Source: an uncultured Pseudomonadota bacterium
GTDB taxonomy: Bacteria > Myxococcota_A > Polyangia > HGW-17
Length of the DNA: 12,958 bases
Assembly (NCBI GenBank): GCA_938004375.1
Contig: CALKWH010000128.1
Location: forward strand, 1 to 12,958
Direction of reading: 5' to 3'
Part shown: positions 12,913-12,958 of the stretch, piece by piece
Numbering within the stretch: the first letter of the stretch is position 1
Layout of the letters: every line of letters starts with the position of its first letter
Translations under genes and position numbers: made by a program
Notes under the pieces: model-generated
Database searches by the model: none
Told to the model about the DNA's origin: nothing
Seen by the model: only the letters and a program-made list of their open reading frames with translations

Positions 12913-12958
12913 AGATCGGAAGAGCACACGTCTGAACTCCAGTCACCGAATACGATCT
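12913..12958 (+). other. Illumina Read 2 adapter, index and start of P7 (artefact)
   Basis: Begins AGATCGGAAGAGCACACG and continues as the standard Read 2 adapter to AGTCAC, followed by an eight-base index (CGAATACG) and ATCT, the first bases of the P7 tail. It is library sequence. Minus-strand frames starting here (MCSSDL or MLFRS openings) are adapter translations, not proteins. Confidence 0.97.

Noticed and set aside
12693..12929. Minus-strand frames starting in the right adapter (MCSSDL, MLFRS)
   Set aside because: The start codons and first residues are adapter sequence.

Overview
The window is a fragment of a tailed double-stranded DNA phage (Caudoviricetes, or a prophage of one). By eye it is strongly GC-rich, roughly two thirds G+C. 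Every credible gene is on the minus strand, so transcription runs from high to low coordinates. Genes are packed with 1-8 nt overlaps (ATGA, TGATG) and most have a clear GGAGG-type ribosome binding site. The host cannot be named from the sequence; a GC-rich bacterium is the safe statement. Both ends are Illumina library adapter, not biology: 1-52 is a P5/Read 1 adapter and 12913-12958 is a Read 2 adapter, index and start of P7. The real insert is 53-12912.

Read in the direction of transcription, the window opens with a gene-free leader (12707-12912) full of copies of a 9-10 bp box, in tandem and as inverted pairs. It is followed by an accessory operon: a CoiA-like nuclease-fold protein, a 106-residue unknown and two small Cys-rich putative zinc proteins, closed by a rho-independent-type terminator (10986-11012). 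Next comes a metallophosphoesterase with an N-terminal helix-turn-helix-like region, then two adjacent hairpins, and a coupled run of DNA-binding proteins: one with a C-terminal HTH, a sigma region 4-like protein, a zinc-ribbon/HTH protein and an 82-residue unknown.

A 323 bp gene-free gap (7515-7837) follows. It holds a perfect 105 bp tandem duplication directly upstream of the small terminase gene, where lambda carries cos. The lambda-type packaging and head module then runs in canonical order: Nu1-like small terminase, GpA-like large terminase, gpW-like head-tail joiner, lambda-family portal, prohead protease/major capsid fusion, and a capsid decoration protein (DUF2190-like) that continues into a fibre-like domain and is cut by the adapter at position 53.

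Together these genes would cut and package DNA (small and large terminase, portal, gpW) and build the head (protease, scaffold, capsid, decoration). The upstream small regulators probably control the switch to this late module. Best leads: the right-end box array, the 105 bp repeat as a candidate packaging site, an internal translation start inside the protease/capsid fusion, the decoration-fibre fusion, and a set of short repeats shared between one intergenic gap and the linkers of two genes.
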